From assembly GCF_052857255.1 (NCBI RefSeq), contig NC_135500.1, forward strand, positions 162,765,189 through 162,829,188: a stretch of DNA of 64,000 nucleotides, in the 5' to 3' direction. The DNA is from Amblyomma americanum. Its lineage: Eukaryota; Arthropoda; Arachnida; Ixodida; Ixodidae. Positions 59,761 to 64,000 of this stretch are shown piece after piece; position 1 is the stretch's first letter, and each line of letters begins with the position of its first letter. A program made the translations under genes and the position numbers. A model generated the notes under the pieces. It made no database searches. It worked only from the letters and a program-made list of their open reading frames with translations, and was not told where the DNA came from.

Positions 59761-60209
59761 TACAAAACATCTAAACATGTAATAAACCAGAAAAACAGAA
59801 GAGAAAACTGAATGGACCCAAGAACAGGAACGCGAGCTCACAAACACTTCACTGCACTCTCGTAATCGCAGCCGAAGATGCGCGAATATTGCATCCACCG
59901 CTTCTCCCGATGCTGCATGGTACTAATGAGCCACCAGCCAAAGACAGCTCGCGAAGACAGATTGCGCGCTGTACAAACGCCGAGGACAGCCGTTGACATT
60001 GAGATGGCAGTGGCAAGCATCCAGCTGCCATCCGCCTTCATCCATGTTCCGGTCTACTTCCCGATGCGTTTCCGGGAAACGAAAACGCGTGTAGAGGGTT
60101 ACGGGTGATGAATCAGCGCTTTGGAGTCCATCTTGCGCTAGGCGCTAACGAGCACTGCACAGAAATATCGATTTCGAAACTTTCTTCTCCGCCACTGTGT
60201 CGGCATGTT
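59761..60209. other. No supported gene
   Basis: Short opposed frames at 59838-60108 (about 60-76 codons), none recognised. Confidence 0.55.
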
Positions 60210-60449
60210 GCCTGATAGAAAAGGTCTATTGACATTTTATAGACTTCTTGCAGACTCTATTGTCTTCCTTTAGATATATTTTGGTCTATTCATAATGTAT
60301 AGAATGTCTGAAGACCAAATTATATGGCCATAAATCTAAATATTGCCTATAGAATATGCTCTAGGATTTGTCTATAGACCGTCCATAGATTTTATATACA
60401 GAAGACTATGGATCGTCTATAGACTGTGTAAAGAAATTTTTGTAAGGGT
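60210..60449. mobile_element. TCTATAGAC-rich MITE-like repeat
   Basis: About 240 bp dense in GTCTAT/ATAGAC strings on both strands (GGTCTATTGAC, TTATAGACTTC, GTCTATAGACCG, CGTCTATAGACTG), so it can fold on itself at many points. The right end is AAATTTTTGTAAGGG; the left end AGAAAAGGTCTATTG is weakly complementary. This composition is known to me from arthropod MITEs. Non-coding; ends approximate. Confidence 0.55.
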
Positions 60450-61302
60450 CAAGCACTCAGCAACGCGATTCGCCCACCTTTGAGTAAAAAAGATGACATG
60501 GTAGCGCGCTGATCATACGCTGGCTCTCGCTTAAAAGTACAAAGCAAAGGAAAGATAAGTCAATATGTGTCTACTTGCGCGACAGTACAGAACCACCGCA
60601 GAAGCTTTAGTCAACGCGGATCTTTAAGCAAAGTTTTCAAAGAGGCTCGGGACTAAGGCTGCTTCTCAAAAGGAGAAAGCATTCCCATAAACAAGAACGC
60701 AGTTCCTGGAGGTGTTTTCCACCTGACACCGGCCTCATCCGATTTCTAAGAACTACGATACTCGGACGCAATATCTTTTTTTTCTTTCCGCCACCACGGG
60801 AGAGGAAGCTTTCAATCTCTGCGCCCAATCGCATGCAACATGGGCCGTCGTCCAAGTGACAGCGCTGAGGTCTGCCAGCGGAAGAAAGCTGTTCCCAACG
60901 CCACGTTGGCAGGGTGTGTCCAGCAGTGGTGTCATGGTGAATCGGCGCAGTTGCGTGCTGCGCTACCCATGTTGACATCGCGAAGAAACGGTCCCCTTCT
61001 TTTTGTTTTTTAAGCAGTGCTTGTGATATGCCTTGCACAGCTACACACGAAAAGAAACGGCAGCGGAAACGTCATGAATGGGGCAATGTGCGCAACGAAA
61101 AGCGAAAAGCTCTTCCTTCTCAATTTTTTTCTCCCAGCATACAACCCGCGACTACTTTCCTGTCCTTTTTATTACGCGTCGTTGGAAGAGTTGTCGTCGG
61201 CTGTTGTGAAATCGTGTGAACCCTTCCCAAATGCGCGTGAAACTTCGAATGGAACTCAATGCACCACTCTAGAGATCTAGTAGTTTCTATGCACAAGCTG
61301 GC
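60450..61302. other. No supported gene
   Basis: Frames up to 133 codons on the minus strand (60637-61038) without a recognised domain. Confidence 0.55.
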
Positions 61303-61846
<544 letters not shown>

Positions 61847-62515
61847 TGCCATGAGGAGCTGACACCGATTTTTTTTTTCTTGAGCCTTCGGTGTGTACTC
61901 CTCCTTATTACGGCGCGCAGTGCTTCGACCTATGCTGAAGAGGTTGCTGCTGAACGCTTGAGTGCCCCAAAACCATTTCTTTATTTACTGCGAGTGCTTA
62001 TGAATAAACCAAATTTTAACCACTTCGGTGCCACCAACCTGCACCATTCGTTCGGATGCGCCTATTTTTAAACGCGGAATCGTACTTAGATCTGCTTTCC
62101 TTCACGTCGCAGTACTCCTGCAATGTATATACTTTTGGTGTAGCCGAGCTAAGGAAGCAACGTCTGTCAGTTTCACAAACGCAGATCGTTTCGTCTTTAA
62201 GTGGCGCAGATTTTCGCATAACGGCAAGAAAAATAGAATAAAGTACGATAGATGGGACAAGTTCCCGCGTCTGTCAAACGGTGTAAGTGCCATCGAAGAT
62301 CACGTTAACAGTATCTCAGAAACTTACTCGCGGTGCAATGACTGACATCTTTTTTTCACCGGCACCTTACGAGTACTGTGCAGGAGGTGAGACGTGACTT
62401 AATATTGAAAAGTTTGATTACACACTTACATTTTTATTATCGCGTCTCTGTACGCTTTTCTCTGTACCGACATTTCACCTAGCTTACAATAGAGGCTGAC
62501 GCTCACATGTGTGAC
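61847..62515. other. No supported gene
   Basis: Unique sequence with frames up to about 105 codons; none recognised. Confidence 0.55.
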
Positions 62516-63925
62516 AATCATCATCATCATCATCATCATCATATGTGCCTGACTACGTCCACTGCACGACAAAGACCTCTCCCATGTCTCTCCAATTATC
62601 CTTTGCCAGCTGCAGCCACCGTATCCCCGCAAATTTCTGAATCTCATCCGCCCACCAAACTTTCTGCCTCCCACTGCTGCGCTTGCCTTCTCTTGGAATC
62701 CACTCCGTTACCCTTAAATACCAGCGGCTGTCTTGCCTTCGCATTACATGCCCTGCCCAAGCCCATTTCTTTCACTTGATTTCGACTAGGATGTCATTAA
62801 CCCGTGCTTAATCCCTGAACTCCTCTGCCTTGATCCTGTCTCTTAATGTTAGGCCTAGCATTTTTATTTTTATAGCATGCTCCGCTGTCCAGAATTTAAG
62901 CTGAACCATTTTCATTAGCCTCCACGTTTCAGCCCCATAGACCAATACCGGTAAGATGCAGCTGTCATATACTTTCCCCTTGAGCGATATTGGTAAACTG
63001 CCATTCATGATCTCAGAAAACCGGCCGAAATAAGCTCTACTGCATTCTTATTCTTCTAGTTATTTCCCTTTCGTGATCCGGATCTGCGGTCACTACCTGC
63101 CCTAAATAGATGTATTCCCTTACCACTTCTAGCACCTCGCTACCAATTGTGAACTGCTGTTTCCTTGCGAGACTGTTGAAGATTAATTTGGTTTTCTGCA
63201 TATTATTTTATATTCACCGTTCTGCTCTGTCTGTCTAAGCCATCGGTCTTGCTTTGCAATTCATCTCCTGAGTGACTTAGCAACGCAATGTCGCCGGCGA
63301 ACTGCAGATTACTTAGGTATTCTCTATTAACTCTTATCACCAACTGTTCCCAATCCAAGCCTCTGAATACCTCTTGTAAACTTGTAAACAGGCGGTGAAT
63401 AGCATTGGCGATATTGTGTCTCTCTGCATGACACTCTTCATTATTGGAATTTTATTGCTGACTTTATGGAGGGAAATGGTGGGTGTGCAGCTTTATAGGT
63501 ATCCCCTTTATAGGTATCTCCCAGTATTTTTACATAAGGCTCTTCTACGCCCTGATTCCGCAATGTCTGCATGACCGCAATGGTTTCGGCTGAGTCAAAT
63601 GCTTTCTCGTATTCTATGAAGACTATATATAGGAGCTGGTTATACTCTGTGCATTTCCCTATCACTTGATTGATAGTGTCAATATGGTCTATTGCAGATA
63701 ATATTTTACGAAGGCCTGCCTGCTCATTTGGTTGATTGAAATCTAAAGTTTTCCTGGCTCTATTAGCGATTACCTCAGTATATACATTATAGGGAACGGA
63801 CAGTAAGCTGATCGGTCTGTAATTTCTCAAGTCCTTGACGTCGCCTTTCGTATGGATTAAGGAGATAGCGTTCTTCCAAGCTTCTGGTACTATCGAGGTC
63901 ATTAGTAATTGCGTATACCAAGTAT
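62516..63925 (-). mobile_element. RTE-type LINE, 5'-truncated, decayed
   Basis: On the minus strand it starts near 63925 within the ORF (WYTQLLMTSIVPEAWKNA) and continues to the C-terminus (VWWADEIQKFAG, RWLQLAKDNWRDMGEVFVVQ) and a (GAT)n tail at 62517-62541. The 3' end matches the shorter tails at 12116, 26011, 33120, 49138 and 58228. No target-site duplication was recognised, so the left boundary is set by the tail and the right by loss of similarity into AT-rich DNA. Confidence 0.82.
62553..63920 (-). pseudogene. RTE reverse transcriptase remnant
   Basis: The best frame (63441-63902) reads RNYRPISLLSVPYNVYTEVI, NQPNEQAGLRK, IDHIDTINQVI and IVFIEYEKAFDS, standard RTE-clade RT motifs. The first catalytic Asp is Glu (FIEYEKAF where FIDYEKAF is usual). 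The second box reads LQFAGDIALLSHSGDELQ at 63290-63301, FAGD in place of FADD. A 15-bp tandem duplication (KGDTYKGDTYK) lies near 63503-63528. Later blocks in other frames (SISLKGKVYDSCILPVLVYG, AETW) complete the palm/thumb region. It is inactive. Confidence 0.8.
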
Positions 63926-64000
63926 GTATACATGCATATATACATTTACATATATAGGCTTCTGCAAGCTGCAGGTGTGTGGATGGGTAGCTGCAGGCTT
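63926..64000. other. Right edge, AT-rich, unassigned
   Basis: TATACAT-type sequence followed by a GCTGCAG pair. Nothing supported. Confidence 0.5.

Overview
This is repeat-rich animal nuclear DNA with no confident host protein-coding gene in 64 kb. The repeats it shares with what I remember of hard-tick (Ixodidae) genomes point to a tick: tRNA-derived SINEs whose 3' ends run into a GGTTTA-type tail, RTE-type LINE 3' ends closing in (GAT)n, a LINE 3' UTR with a TTTCTGGTTAACATCC-like block, and RNase H-bearing LINEs. No bacterial features (operons, Shine-Dalgarno sites, dense ORFs) are present. The tick assignment is inference; no search was run.

Layout. 1-7 kb: mostly unique sequence with one MITE copy (3487-3812) and a GC-rich block (4.6-5.5 kb). 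7-15 kb: LINE 3' end, a complete SINE, a second SINE-like family, an RTE fragment, a tRNA-like SINE head and a long AT/AG microsatellite. 15.6-16.1 kb: three 125-bp tandem units, the last split by a 144-bp foldback insertion. 18.4 kb: a foldback element carrying a hammerhead-ribozyme-like core. 20-26 kb: SINE, LINE 3' ends and a CpG-rich promoter-like block (23.2-23.4 kb). 27.3-28.8 kb: AT arrays, an 89-bp inverted repeat and a TTAG array. 29.5-32.3 kb: a decayed RNase H LINE (2.46 kb) inside a MITE copy. 37.6-39.2 kb: a Penelope-like element (PLE) remnant with a GIY-YIG ORF and, next to it, a 148-bp foldback insertion. 43-50.6 kb: SINEs, a complex minisatellite, a short RTE copy and a 1-kb hAT-like MITE with a SINE nested in it. 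51.7-52.2 kb: an STPR-like repeat-protein fragment next to a CRE/NRF1-like promoter. 53.2-56.4 kb: a 1-kb MITE rich in GTAAC/GTTAC, a third MITE copy and a young 5'-truncated LINE with an open RNase H frame. 57.6-64 kb: an inverted SINE pair, a decayed CR1/Jockey-like LINE, a TCTATAGAC-rich MITE, a 540-bp polypurine tract and an RTE LINE running to the right edge.

Main result: insertions at 15908-16051, 37580-38499 and 39037-39184 share one plan. Each has long inverted arms, then a short one-sided tail containing TACCAACT, and each is bounded by a 10-13 bp target-site duplication. The largest still encodes the PLE endonuclease, so the two small ones look like internally deleted PLE derivatives. 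Related hairpins at 18.4 and 27.5 kb carry hammerhead-like cores of the dimer-type stem III class reported for PLEs. Together they suggest a family of PLE-derived foldback elements.
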